From contig JAMXSV010000021.1 of NCBI GenBank assembly GCA_027559495.1, forward strand, positions 992,001 to 1,056,000: DNA of 64,000 bases. Direction: 5' to 3'. The position numbers and the translations under genes were made by a program. The DNA comes from Aurifilum marmelostoma (taxonomy: Eukaryota; Ascomycota; Sordariomycetes; Diaporthales; Cryphonectriaceae). Below are positions 1 through 10,901 of the stretch, in pieces (positions within the stretch are counted from its first letter, which is position 1; every line of letters begins with the position of its first letter). Under the pieces are notes generated by a model. That model was not told the origin of the DNA, did not search any database, and was given only the letters and a program-made list of their open reading frames with translations.

Positions 1-148
1 AACATGCTCGGGTTGTCGGATAAATAAGAGGGCATGTCTGTGGCGGTCAGGGATGACCAATCCCATCGCAGAAGCCTTCCGATAAAGAAGAGGAAGTGAG
101 CTTGAGTCTATTGCGACAAGTGAATGGAAGACTAGGAGATTCTCAAGC

Positions 149-1867
149 TCACGTATTGTCACAAGGAGGGGCCGGCAGAGGCGATGCAGGGTGCACCAAC
201 TCGCTGAGCATTTCGATGTGGTTAGTGAACTTGATGTCGCCGGGCTCATCGCCCCCCTCGAATCCCCAACTCGAGCCCCAGATGTCTGCGGGTATGAAAG
301 TGTGGCCGCTCTGGCCGGGATCGTAGAGCGCCACGCGGACCGCCCACTCCAGGTGCGGCCACCACTTGCGCTCCAGATCCGGGCCAAAATGGTCCGAGTT
401 GAACAGAGAAACAATCCCGAGGACCTCCCGTCGCGCCATGCCCTGCAGCCACCATACGTGGTCAAGCGTCTTGAGGAGCGCGAAGAAGGACGCCAGGACG
501 GCCAGGGCACGAGGCTGTCGCTCCTCTACAAGCTCTACAAAGCGCTTTGAGACAGTTGCGGGGAACGCGAGTGCGCCCTTGCCTGGCTTCGAGTGGGCCC
601 AGTTGAGTGTCGCCACCGCATGCTGGTAGGCCTGTCGAGTCGATTCCGTCACGCTCATGCTGCCTGTCCCAGAGCCTCCACTGCTGCCTGGGGTTCCGGT
701 GTTGGACACATCAGCTGCAGCAGCCAGAGGCTCCAATGCCGCGAGCTCATCGTCGAGGCCGGTCAGTAGGTGACCGAAGAACCCTTCCGAGGCACGGGAA
801 AAATTCAGATTCAGCACAGGCTGGGCGTCGATGATGGATAGGATGATTTTGCTCTGCTTCAGCCAGGGCCATGAGGCAGCCACGACCGTCTTGACACCCT
901 GAAACGAGTGGAACCACGTCAGGGGTGGCTGGTAGGTACCGCCTGCTCCGTTGTTTTCGCCGGCTGTGGCGGCTGTCGCAAAGGGGCCCTCGTCCTTGGT
1001 GAAGATGCGCGTGGCGGTGCTCTGGAAGGCGATCAAGGTGGCCGTGAGGAACAGAATCTCGGCATTGTTGGCATCTATACCCGCCGTCAGGCTGCTGCTG
1101 TACGCGTTGAGACATGAGGCCATGTAGGCGTGGCTTGCTCGGACCAGCTCCTTGTCGTTAGGCCAGGCACTCCGCAGATGTAGTGCCGACACGGCGAGGA
1201 TGGCGTCCATCAAGTGCTGGTTGCCCCCAAAGGCAAGATTCGGTATCGAGGTGCCCCAGAGGCCCTCAAGCTCGGGAGATGTCACAGCTAGTGTCTTGTG
1301 AGTGTGCCTGGTGTACTGGTGCATCAGACGGAGTTCCGTCAGGCGCCCGACCGGCTGCGAGCCGGGTAGTAGCATCCCTGGCTGGTGGTAGATTGGAACG
1401 GGGATCGCCGAGGAGAATTGACCCGTTGGCGTCACAAAGTTTACTCGGCGAGCAGCATCATCGACAGCGCCCGGCGCGAAGGTGGCGGGGACGGATGGCG
1501 GGCTCCCGTTGGAAGACGACGCTGCGCCCTCGAGCTCTTGAATTACTCCTGGATGCTCAAAATCGCACTGGACGCCATGCTTCAGGCAGTTGCTGCACCG
1601 GGGGTGAATCTCGTCGCACTAGACTCGACAGTTTTAGTCAACGTGCACAGAGAGAAGGTCAGCCGGCTTCGGCGTAGGCTTCGGCGGCATGTGGGGTTTT
1701 GGTGTTCCATTCACCTTGATCTTGCGAGCCTTGCAGCGTTTACTTGTTGCATGTCAGTATAATGTGCTGCCTTCTCAGAGAGCCTATATCGCCAGGGCAT
1801 CGTCCATGTGACAAAGGCTAACTCACCAGCCTGCCCTAGATTTCTTGTGAGAGCGTCGTGGTGGCAT
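149..1867 (-). CDS. Zn(II)2Cys6 fungal transcription factor
   Basis: Predicted nuclear DNA-binding regulator of 512 residues, in three exons: 1867-1827, 1742-1715 and 1618-149. Introns start GTGAGT and GTGAAT, and the total is a whole number of codons. Spliced, residues 14-41 give a perfect C-x2-C-x6-C-x6-C-x2-C-x6-C binuclear zinc cluster, with the basic stretch KARKIK between the second and third Cys. Neither intron can be read through without losing the cluster. Downstream lies a fungal-specific regulatory region; its start (MHQYTRHTHKTL, ELEGLW, HLMDAILAVSALHL) resembles the sterol-uptake-control/Upc2-like branch of C6 regulators. That is family resemblance only; target genes are unknown. 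The ATG at 1867 is the only in-frame start just before the cluster. No biosynthetic cluster is visible beside it within the window. TATA-like stretches lie upstream near 2045-2052 and 2093-2104. Confidence 0.85.
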
Positions 1868-4800
1868 CGTGACGGCCGTGTAGCGGTTCCTCCTCGAAAC
1901 CTGTTCTCAGGTGTGGCCTTGCCACAGCAGACCATGCCAGACCTTGCAGCAACGATTCTCCGTCTGGCTACCGATGAGACAGGTGCATCGCGAGGTGTGC
2001 TCGGCTCGTGTGACCAAACAGGACGGACAGTGACAGCCTGGATCCTATATAGCCCTTGCGATGACTCGCGACCTCGTCCTCTTCCTCCTGTATGATATAT
2101 ATTAAATTGTCTTGGTGCGCAATGGCCCTTTGGATGTTTCGCCCCGATCCTTGGCCGGCCGGCTCGTGCTCGTCAGGTTAACTGAGGGTTGCAGGCGATG
2201 GGGGAGTGTGTATAAGTCGAGGTTTTTTTGAGGGGCAAGTAGGATGTCGACAAGGTACCGAGTGACGAAGGGATTGACGTCGAGAGATGCGCTGCAAGGA
2301 GGGTAGTAGGGTTGGTTTTGGGTGATTGTAGGGGAAGGGCGATAGCGAGCGCCAGGGCCAAGTCCGGACTGAAAAAGAGGCGACTCGAACTAGGGTTGCC
2401 CAGGATCGGTTCCGGGCCCGCGTGCAGGTTTAAAGTCTGTGAATGCCTGCATTGACAGCCTGGGCTTGTACCCTAGCGTGCATGCATGCTGTGCTGTGCT
2501 GTGCTGTGCTGTGCTCTGCTCTTGAAGCCAGGGTTTTGAGACCACGGCACTGCCGCACCGTATGTCATCGAGGCCAGAACCCCCCCCCCCCCCCCAAAAA
2601 AAAACGGAGCACAGCCTATGAGCATCTGCAGGGTGGTATTGACCATCGGATACTCGCAAGACCCCGATTGGTCCGGCCCCCTGATCCGTGTGGGTTCTGA
2701 AGGGGATCACAGAGCGACGACGACCCGCGAAACATCGCGCAGGAGAAAATAACCCCGACCCAGGCCACGGCGTTGGCTGAGTCCTGGGGGGGAAATTGGT
2801 TCAGGACGATCGGCATGATGCCAGCATATTCGTGCATCTCTGTGGTCGATCGCGCAGCCATCGTAGTAGCTGTAAGGAAGCATCGCAACCATCATGGTGG
2901 TACCTCTGCCGGCTTGCACAACCCATACTCGCCACAAATCTTTGCCCGCTGCGACACTGCCTCACTTGCCTAGCAGCCCGGGTAGCCCGGAATGGCAGTG
3001 TTTTAGATTTTGTTTCTTCCTTTTCCAAGACCCTGCCGCGCCTCTATCCGTGTCGCCCTCCCGCAAGCGGACGTGCCGGAGATGAAATATAGAGACGGCC
3101 ATGACACTGGATCCGTCCGACGGACTAACCCGATCCGCAGTGCCCACCAGGATCTCAACTTTGGCTCACTCCATCAGCCTCCCCCCCCCCCTCCTTCGTC
3201 GCCCACTTGTCTTTCACTGCGTAGTGTGTGTGACTGCAGCCTCGTCATGCTGGCATCTCCACGTGGAGGCTATAACTAGATCCGGTCTGGAACTTAAAAA
3301 GACGTGGATCTGAGAAATGTCCAGTCGGGGGAAGCTTAGAGCGGTAGGGCTCCCGTCCAGATCTTGCAGCATCAGATGTTTTTGACGACATCCGACACGG
3401 GTTGTTCCTCGCTACGCTCTTCTGCTCGATCCCAACCCAGCGGTACCGAGGAAGCCAAGTTGACGGGTATGCTCTTGGATAGGCGCCCTGACCTTGTAAC
3501 TGTATCTGCATGTTGCAGATGCCGTCGCCTCTAGTAGTCTCTGGGTCCGCAGGAGACATCAGATAGCATATGGATATCTGCACATAAAACGTCGTAGTGA
3601 TTCATCAAGAACCATCCTTTGCATACACGCAAGTCAATCACCGCTCATTTTCACATAGGTGGGGTTATGGCGTGTGATGTGCTGTCCGTCCACGTAGAGA
3701 TCGAGCAGACCGAGAAATAAGGTTGAGTTCATTACTGGCGATCTAGAGGGGCACCCAGATGACATTCAACTGTGACCCGCCCTGCCCCGCCAGCGATGCC
3801 AGATGGCGAGCAGATTGGTCTGGTGTCTGATGTGAAGCTGAGGGAAAAGAGCAGTAGTCAGTGTGTTTGCCCAGGATGGTTTGTGAGCGGTACACCTTGC
3901 ATCGATCATGGTGGGAGTGTCCATGCTCAAATCTCAGCCCAGGGCCCGCCCAAACACCGACTCCCTCTTCTTCACCACGGGACCCCGGACGGTGGGCAAA
4001 TGCCGGCTCTAGACTCGAAGAGGCAAAGAATCACAGAAGAGAGACAGAGATGCCGTTTGCCTGGATAGAAAGCCAAGGCTTTATTAATGGGACCAGTACC
4101 AGTGCCAGAAAAAAAGAACACGGGAGGCCATAGATTGGTGCGTTATTGGTCCTCGAGGTTGCGTGCTTGATGTCGAGCTGTACCGCATATCGTAGGACGA
4201 GCACCCCTCGGATACCGAACGGACAGTTTTGGTTGTCTGAGGAGCTGCCTGGAGCGGAGATGGGGGACAGGTCATCGACAAGGGAAGGAGTGGCATAAAT
4301 GATGACAAACTGTGACTTCATTCGCCACAGTTCATCCGAGCGGTGTAGATTTGGAGAGAAAGAAAAGGGGGGGGGGGGATGTCTCCGGTCTAACGTGTGC
4401 GTAGTAGTATAGTGTATTCGTTGGAGTAGCAGTACTAATGTGCCTAGAGCAAGCCACCTGCTGCATACAAAATAGTACTCACCATGGCAGGAGGCCATAT
4501 GTAATCATATTTGTGCTTTGTCACGTAATCAATATTATGTGTCGTGTTTGTCGGTCGGTCTCAGGAAGAAAGTCGTAGAAAATTGGGCCGACCTTACAGG
4601 TTATAGGAGCAAAAGCCAAGTCGACATTTTGATTTCCAATCCAACGAGCGAGGGCCACATCAGCCAGAGAGAATCAGATCCGACTTTAGCCGTCTGAGCA
4701 TTACAGACATGGCAGGTAGGTGAACATATAGTATGGCAGTATTTACATAAAAAGAATGAGCACTGCTGTCTGTGTCGTCGTCGTTTGTTGTTGTCAAGGT

Positions 4801-5250
4801 CACTTTTCCAAAGACACAAAGGCATAACTATTGCGCAATCTCTCCCCCTGCTCGCAACATCGATTTTCCCCTCTTTAGCGTTGTACGTTGGCATCAGGGA
4901 GGTCGGGAAGACATCCGCATTTGCCTCCTGCCCCAAAAGAACGAGACGTGAGCTGCAGATTGCAGGTGAGAGCGAGTCTCTGGTCAAGCCTCGAGCCCTG
5001 ACGTTCGCGTTAGCACCTCGACCCTTCGACCACCAACCCCGCTGCTACCCGCTAACCCGGTCCGTTGGGGAGAGGAGGGGCCCGTTTTCTGCAGGGGGCT
5101 TGACAGGTGGGGCTGCAAAGTGCAGAGGGACCCTCTCCATCAGGAAATCGCATTCAGAGATTAGATAGCAACAACCTCGTCACGACTTGATCACGACAGC
5201 ATCATCCCCCGACAAGGCCCTTGGCTTCATTTTTTTTTTCCCTTTCCCCT
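1868..5250. other. Long intergenic region, no recognised gene
   Basis: I see no convincing gene here. Short open frames exist on both strands, but none shows a known domain, and base composition is mixed. Contents include a (TGTGC)n-like pentanucleotide repeat near 2484-2517, a C16-A9 homopolymer pair at 2580-2604, a C-run near 3180-3191 and a G10 run near 4369-4378. The left end holds the promoter of the Zn2Cys6 factor and the right end that of the cystathionine gamma-lyase gene. Confidence 0.6.
2580..2604. repeat. C16-A9 homopolymer pair
   Basis: A run of 16 C is followed directly by 9 A. It lies in intergenic DNA just after a short tandem repeat of the TGTGC type (about 2484-2517). Length is likely unstable in sequencing and in populations. 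Confidence 0.9.
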
Positions 5251-5257
5251 TATATAT
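5251..5257 (+). promoter_or_regulatory. Probable TATA box of the cystathionine gamma-lyase gene
   Basis: TATATAT follows a pyrimidine-rich stretch and lies about 470 bp before the ATG at 5725. The sequence between is CT-rich, then A-rich, and contains no ATG at all, as expected of a long leader that ribosomes scan freely. Confidence 0.45.
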
Positions 5258-5724
5258 CCTCATCTACTATCCATAAGAACTTCTACACATCTTCCAGGAG
5301 AAGCCCGCCAATCCCCCAAACAATACCAGTTCCCACAGGACCAAGAAATCTCACAGCCAGCCGCCCGTGCAAGGATTGCGCAATCCCCACTAAGTGCTAG
5401 GTCTGAGTTTCTGTCAGGTCATCATTAATCATCGTTGTCACCCCGCCGTCTCAACGATATTTTTTTTTTCTTCTTGTTTTTCTTCCCTTCAGTGACGACT
5501 CAGACAGCAAGAACCAGAATAGCAAGGGAAAAGTCTTCTTGTGTGGGCTGTTTGATCTTCTTCACCGCCCGATCCGTTCTCTTCTTTCTTCTGGCAACAT
5601 CACCACTATCGCTGTATATCGACATCGACATTGACGATAGAGGGAGGGAAGAGAAAGAAAGAAAAAGAAGCAAAAGAAACAGAAGAAAAAACAAAAACAA
5701 AAGCACATACAACCTCCAGCAACT

Positions 5725-7011
5725 ATGACTGTGCCCGCTCTCGACGGCCGTGTCAACGGCAACGGCCACCTCAATGGTCATGATCTGCCCATCGCGACGC
5801 CTCCGCGCGCACCCTCCCCAGTCGCGGCCTTCGGTACTCTCGCCGTCCACGCCGGCTCGCCACATGACCCGGTCACCGGCGCTGTCATTGAGCCCATCTC
5901 TCTCTCCACCACCTTCGCCCAGAGCGCTGTCGGAAAGCCTGTTGGCGACTATGAATACAGCCGCAGCAGCAACCCCAACCGGACCAACTTCGAGACCGCC
6001 ATCGCTGCCGTCGAGCATGCTAAGCACGCTCTCGCCTTCAGCTCCGGCTCTGCGACCACTGCCGTGATTCTCCAGAGCCTCGCCGCCGGCTCCCACGTCA
6101 TCTCCGTCTCGGATGTCTATGGCGGCACCCACCGCTACTTTACCCAGGTCGCCAAGGCCCACGGCGTCAAGGTCACCTTCACCCCCGAGATAGAGGTCGA
6201 TATCAGCGAGCACATCACCGACGCCACTAAACTGGTCTGGATCGAGTCCCCCTCCAATCCCACCCTACGCCTCGTCGACATCCGCGCCGTCGCCACTGCC
6301 GCCCACGCCCGCGGCGTCATGGTCGTTGTCGACAACACCTTCATGAGCCCCTATGTCCAGAACCCCCTCGACCACGGCGCCGATATCGTCGTCCACTCCG
6401 TCACAAAGTACATCAACGGCCACTCCGACGTCGTCATGGGCGTCGCCGCCTTCAACAGCGACGACCTGCGCGACCGCCTCGCCTTCCTGCAGAACGCCAT
6501 CGGCGCCGTCCCCTCCGCCTTTGACAGCTGGCTGGCCCACCGCGGGCTCAAGACCCTCCACCTACGCGCCCGCGAGGCTACCCGCAACGCCACTGCCGTC
6601 GCCCTCGCCCTCGAGGCCCACCCCAGCGTCATCGCCGTCAACTATCCCGGCCTGGACAGCCACCCCCACCGGGCCATCGCCAAGAGGCAGCACCGCGACG
6701 GCATGGGCGGCGGCATGCTCTCCTTCCGCATCCGGGGCGGCCATGCTGCCGCCGAGCGCTTCTGCCAGCTCACCAACATCTTCACCCTCGCCGAGTCCCT
6801 GGGCGGCGTCGAGTCGCTGATCGAGGTGCCCTCCAGCATGACACACGCCGGTATCCCCAAGGACCAGCGCGAGGCCGTCGGCGTGTTTGACGACCTGGTC
6901 CGTGTCAGCTGCGGCGTCGAGGATGCCGAGGACCTGAAGAAGGACGCACTGCAGGCTCTCGAGAGAGCGGTCGCCGAGACGGCCAAGAATGGCACCAACG
7001 GCACAAGTTGA
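5725..7011 (+). CDS. Cystathionine gamma-lyase (PLP-dependent transsulfuration enzyme)
   Basis: Single-exon gene of 428 residues in the Cys/Met-metabolism PLP enzyme family (fold type I). The expected reaction is cleavage of cystathionine to cysteine, 2-oxobutyrate and ammonia in the cytosol, the last step of reverse transsulfuration. Visible signatures are YEYSRSSNPNR (substrate/PLP-phosphate region), SDVYGGTHRYF, the DNTF strand and SVTKYINGHSDVVMG, in which K228 should form the Schiff base with PLP. The N-terminal 30 residues are a poorly conserved extension without targeting features. Cystathionine gamma-synthase and beta-lyase are relatives, but the YGGTHRYF context and C-terminal SLGGVESLIEVPSSMTHAGIP fit fungal gamma-lyase best. 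Codon use is extremely GC3-rich with C-ending codons, suggesting high expression. The next gene converges from the right. Confidence 0.93.
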   Translation: MTVPALDGRVNGNGHLNGHDLPIATPPRAPSPVAAFGTLAVHAGSPHDPVTGAVIEPISLSTTFAQSAVGKPVGDYEYSRSSNPNRTNFETAIAAVEHAKHALAFSSGSATTAVILQSLAAGSHVISVSDVYGGTHRYFTQVAKAHGVKVTFTPEIEVDISEHITDATKLVWIESPSNPTLRLVDIRAVATAAHARGVMVVVDNTFMSPYVQNPLDHGADIVVHSVTKYINGHSDVVMGVAAFNSDDLRDRLAFLQNAIGAVPSAFDSWLAHRGLKTLHLRAREATRNATAVALALEAHPSVIAVNYPGLDSHPHRAIAKRQHRDGMGGGMLSFRIRGGHAAAERFCQLTNIFTLAESLGGVESLIEVPSSMTHAGIPKDQREAVGVFDDLVRVSCGVEDAEDLKKDALQALERAVAETAKNGTNGTS

Positions 7012-7975
7012 CGCAAGAAAGCCTCATAATAATGTCATCCTCTTATGTATATATACATTGCATGAACAAAAGAAAAAGGGAACAGGAAAACAAACAGTGA
7101 TGAACAAGAGCAAGACAACATTACGAGCAAAAAATGACAAAAGGCAAGAAAAAGAGATGGAGATAGGGCAAAGATTATATCATTTTGGAGTTTCGTTTAT
7201 ATTTAGATGGCTTGGCGATGCATTTGATAGACTGGGCGCAACAAATCTTTTTCTATATTAGTGGTTCTCATCATCGTCATCATTATCATCAGTGCAGAAT
7301 ACGAGTATTGACTGCTGCGTTCTTGGCTTCTGGATGCAATACCCGTGCTTGTCATATTTTCTACTAGTCACTGATCGCCTCCTCGAAAAGATGTCGAGGG
7401 CGATTCTCTCCGTATGTACAGTCAGTGCTCACAACTGTGGCCACCACCATGTTCCTCGCTACCCAACCCATCATCGTCTCCATCCCGTTTTGAGGCATTC
7501 AAGCACACCCAAGACATTAACACTAAGGCCTCCAAGTACCCCTCCATGCCATGCTTGATGTTGATACAAGAACATGATAACCTCTTTTGGCTTTTTTCTT
7601 TTTCTTTTTCTTTTTATCACAACCACCTTCCCCGTACAGCCAACGCCTGAAAGCGACCTCTCCTGCCGCTGCCGGATGCTTCTCCATGGTCGAGGAAGAG
7701 AAGAGAACAAAATCAAAGAGGGGCCAGGGGGCCCCGTCCCTCCAACTGTACCCTTGCCTTGACCGCCGAACAAAAGCAAAAGAACATTAAGCGAGGTCCG
7801 CTGCGCTTCAGCCTGCCAACCGAGTTCTGCCCAAAATACTGACGACCCAGAGAAAACGCCTAACTCCCCCTCTTTTCCCTCCCCGAAACCTTGTCTCATG
7901 TGCGCCGCCTGGCCCGGGCCGCAGAGGAAAAGTGACAAAAACAAATATGGCTAAATCAAACGCTTCGCAACTACC
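7012..7975. other. Convergent intergenic region
   Basis: Holds the 3' ends of the cystathionine gamma-lyase gene (plus) and the JmjC gene (minus). It is AT-richer than its neighbours, with A- and T-rich stretches suited to 3' UTRs. No gene seen. Confidence 0.6.
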
Positions 7976-10901
7976 TCACCTGACTCGTTTTTTCTTGTTT
8001 TTCTTCTTCCTCTCGTTCTTGTCGGCTTCCATCTTGTACCACCTCTCTATCTCCTGTAGCTATATGTCAGTGATTGCCAGAGGTGAAAGGATATGTCAAA
8101 GGTGCCAAGGCCGTGTTTTTTTTGGCGGTGGGGGGGAAGGGAGGGGGGTTCAAGCTTACAGTGACCCAGGCCATGAAATTCTGAACAGTAAGCATGCCAC
8201 CCAGTGGCTCAACCCTGGAGCTCAGCGTGCGGGCATTGACCATCTCGCTCGCGCTGCGGACATACTTGAGGGTGGACATGTCCAGGTCCTCATTGGTGGT
8301 GTCGGGGTTCTTGAGCTGGAGGAGTATGATCTGGGCCCAGCGCTCCAGGCCTGTCCACTGTAGGAGGTGACCACCAACCGCCAGAGTCTGCTTCGCGTGC
8401 AGTCTGAATACGAAATGAACGGTGCCGGTAGGGAAGAATACGGTTTGTCCGGGCCTGAGAATCACGAAGCGCCACCTGCCTCCTGTGTACTTGAGCGGGT
8501 CGGCCACCCAAGCACTCTGTTCCTCGTCGGTCGGGCGGGAGAGCCAACCGAAGCCAAACTCACCCTCCTGGATGGTGATCCAAGTCGACCATCCGTGGCT
8601 GTCCATGTGCGGTGACGTGTTGTGGCCGCCTTCCGACACCAGCACCCACTCCAAAAGTTCGGTCCACTCATTCCAATCTTCCCGGCTAGCCTTCATCCTC
8701 TCGGCACTGTGGCCCTCCAACAAAGAATCACGTATTCGAGGGAGCAGCTGACAGTCTCTCCCCGTCAAGAAGCCTGGCAATATGGAGTGCGGAAGGGGGC
8801 TCCGGAGGTCCAAGATGTTCCAGGGGTCCTGGGAGGGAGTGTTGCGGAGGAAGCGTGCCTTGATGTCGGCAAGGCTCTTCTTCTCAAAGGATGGCAGGTC
8901 AAAATTACGAGATGGGATCTGGACAGATACCTCTCGGCTGAGGTCCTCCATGCGGTGGAAGAGCTGCTCGATGGGGCGGGCTCCGTTGTTGGTCCACCGG
9001 AAATGCTGCTGTCCTTCTGTGAAGATTGGTATCTTCTGCGTGCCAAGTTCCATAGCTTCCAGGGCCTCCTCGCCACTCAACAGATCTGCGTCGACAGGGC
9101 CCTTAGTCGGATCCGTGTTTGGTGATCGGCATTTGGAAAGGATCGCGTAGACTAGTCGGTCAGTCGTCTCGCCTCTTACCCAGTCATCCTCCTTAGTATC
9201 TGTGAATTTTTCGGCGAGCTCAGACATAACCTGCCGGCGGAACTCCTCATCGCGTTTGGCGTCGATGGTTGGGCGTCCGCTTCTGTCGCGCTTCAGCGAA
9301 TGCTCCCATTGGGGGTTCCCTCCCAGTGATCCCAGTGGGCCGCTGCCTTGTGGCGAGCGAGCCAGCCCGTTCAGCTGCGATGGACGGCCTTCCCAGGCAG
9401 TCCGCCTTCTCTTGGCAGGTAGTTCGAGCTCAAATTCGTAGATACCTGGTGTCGATGTTGCCCGCCTCCTCACAGGAATTGTCGTCCACTTTGTTGAAGT
9501 CCCCGTCATGGTGGGGATAGGCTCGACCTCAATACCGTCCAGACCCTGCTCATTCTCGACTGACGGCCAAGGTGCTTCGGCCGTTGCGATGCCTGCTGGT
9601 GACGGTGGGATCCCAAGAGCACTAGTGATCAGTCTGGCATATGCATCCAAGTGCAGCGGGCAAATCTCCTCCTTGCACGCCCCGTAGAATTGAGCAAGTG
9701 TGTTGACATCGGCGGGCTTTTCCTCGTCCAGAAAGGCGAGGAACGCTTCTGGCACAGCACGGCAGTCGCACTGTGTGTTGTTTACAGCAGGCAATATGGG
9801 TGCTGCTGGATCGTAGAGTTTGAAGGGCGAAAGCTGCTGAGCCACGGCTGTGGTGTCGCCCACTGCGATGCCAATCACGCCTGGGACCGAGGGTTCCTTG
9901 CCCAGAGTAGAGGGAGGGTATGCCAGCCCTAAAGAGACAGGCCTGGCCTCCGCAACTGGCGGCGTCGATATCGTCGGTTCCTGAGGTGCAAGCTCCTTGA
10001 CTGGGGGTGCGCTTTGTCGAGGAGGCACTTCATGCGTAGATGTTAAGGAGTGTTGTGGGGCCGAGCCTGGGAGGGTCCTCTCAGCCGAATCGACGTCGGG
10101 GTCAGAGATAGTATCACTGTTCTCGCCCATCGAGAAGAGGTCTGAGTGGCGGCCGGCATTTTCCTCTGATGACGTGGAAACGGGAGGATGGTCAGGGCGA
10201 TCTTCCAGAGGCGTAGTAGCAGTGGGTGCTGGTGCTGGTGCTTGCGCAGCTGCTGGCGCTGGCGCGGGCGCGGATGCCCATGCGACTGGAATTGTAGTTG
10301 CAAGGGGAGGTGCGACCGGGTCAGGATGTGAGGGCCGAAAGGCGCATTCGTTGGTGTACTTTGGTGAAGGCAAAGGCGCGACAGGGCCGCCGTCAAGAGC
10401 GACATGTGGCTGTGTTGATGATGGGTGGGCGAAGGGAATGCGAGGTGGTATGGAGGCGCTCATGGGCTCGACGCTGGACCTCATCATGATGAGGCCCTCG
10501 GCCAGCTCGAGAGTGGTCCGGGTACACTCATCAGGGGTCTGAGCAGGGTAATGGCCATGGCTGGCAGGGCTGTATAAGTCGGATGGCTTGATATCAGAGT
10601 GTCTGTGGGGGGCCAGGGTCGTCGAGGCTGAGGCTGAGGCTGAGGCTGAGGCTGCCCAAGGGAGGGCTGCATGCGCAGGGTCAGGCGCAGGGTCAGGCGC
10701 AGTAGCAGGTGCAAGAGGAGGTAAGCGCATGGGCATTGGATGCGCCAGGGCTGGTGCGTCTCGAGGTTTCAAGGCGCGATTGGCAGAGCGCGTTGGAGGC
10801 TCATCGAATGTCTGGAAGAAGGCCTGAGAGTACAACTGATCAGGAGCAGCCCGAGGGGCGAGGGGCTTAAGGGGCCTCGCCCCAGGATGAAAATGTGCCA
10901 T
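7976..10901 (-). CDS. JmjC-domain protein (putative Fe(II)/2-oxoglutarate oxygenase)
   Basis: Large exon 10901-8160, then an intron (8159-8054, GTAAGC...CTACAG with CTGAC branch) and a 78-nt last exon (8053-7976), giving about 939 residues. The C-terminal third carries a JmjC-like cupin: H765-M-D767 (SPHMDSHGW) and H829 (TGTVHFVFR) form the HxD...H iron triad, and FVILRPGQTVFFPTGTVH is the typical metal-proximal strand. JmjC proteins demethylate histones or hydroxylate proteins; the substrate here is unknown and no PHD, JmjN or DNA-binding domain is visible. The N-terminal 450 residues are Pro/Ala/Ser-rich low complexity, including (AS)n and (AP)n. The spliced tail is very basic (KNERKKKNKKKRVR), like a nuclear signal. 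The start is uncertain: ATG 10901 is chosen, and an in-frame ATG at 11018 would add 39 residues. Confidence 0.8.

Noticed and set aside
2380..2410. tRNA B-box-like AGTTCGAGTC followed by a T run on the minus strand
   Set aside because: The T-stem does not pair, and there is no A box or acceptor stem upstream.
4031..4498. 155-codon minus-strand frame with a good ATG and a GTGAGT just downstream
   Set aside because: No domain, a homopolymer inside it, and no acceptor that gives a sensible continuation; kept as non-coding.
5435..5728. 97-codon upstream reading frame whose stop overlaps the cystathionine gamma-lyase ATG
   Set aside because: It opens with TTG, and there is no ATG in the leader, so it is not a plausible upstream ORF.
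5500..6213. Long antisense frame (237 codons) over the cystathionine gamma-lyase gene
   Set aside because: Strong C-ending codon bias opens antisense frames; no domain and no splice or promoter support.
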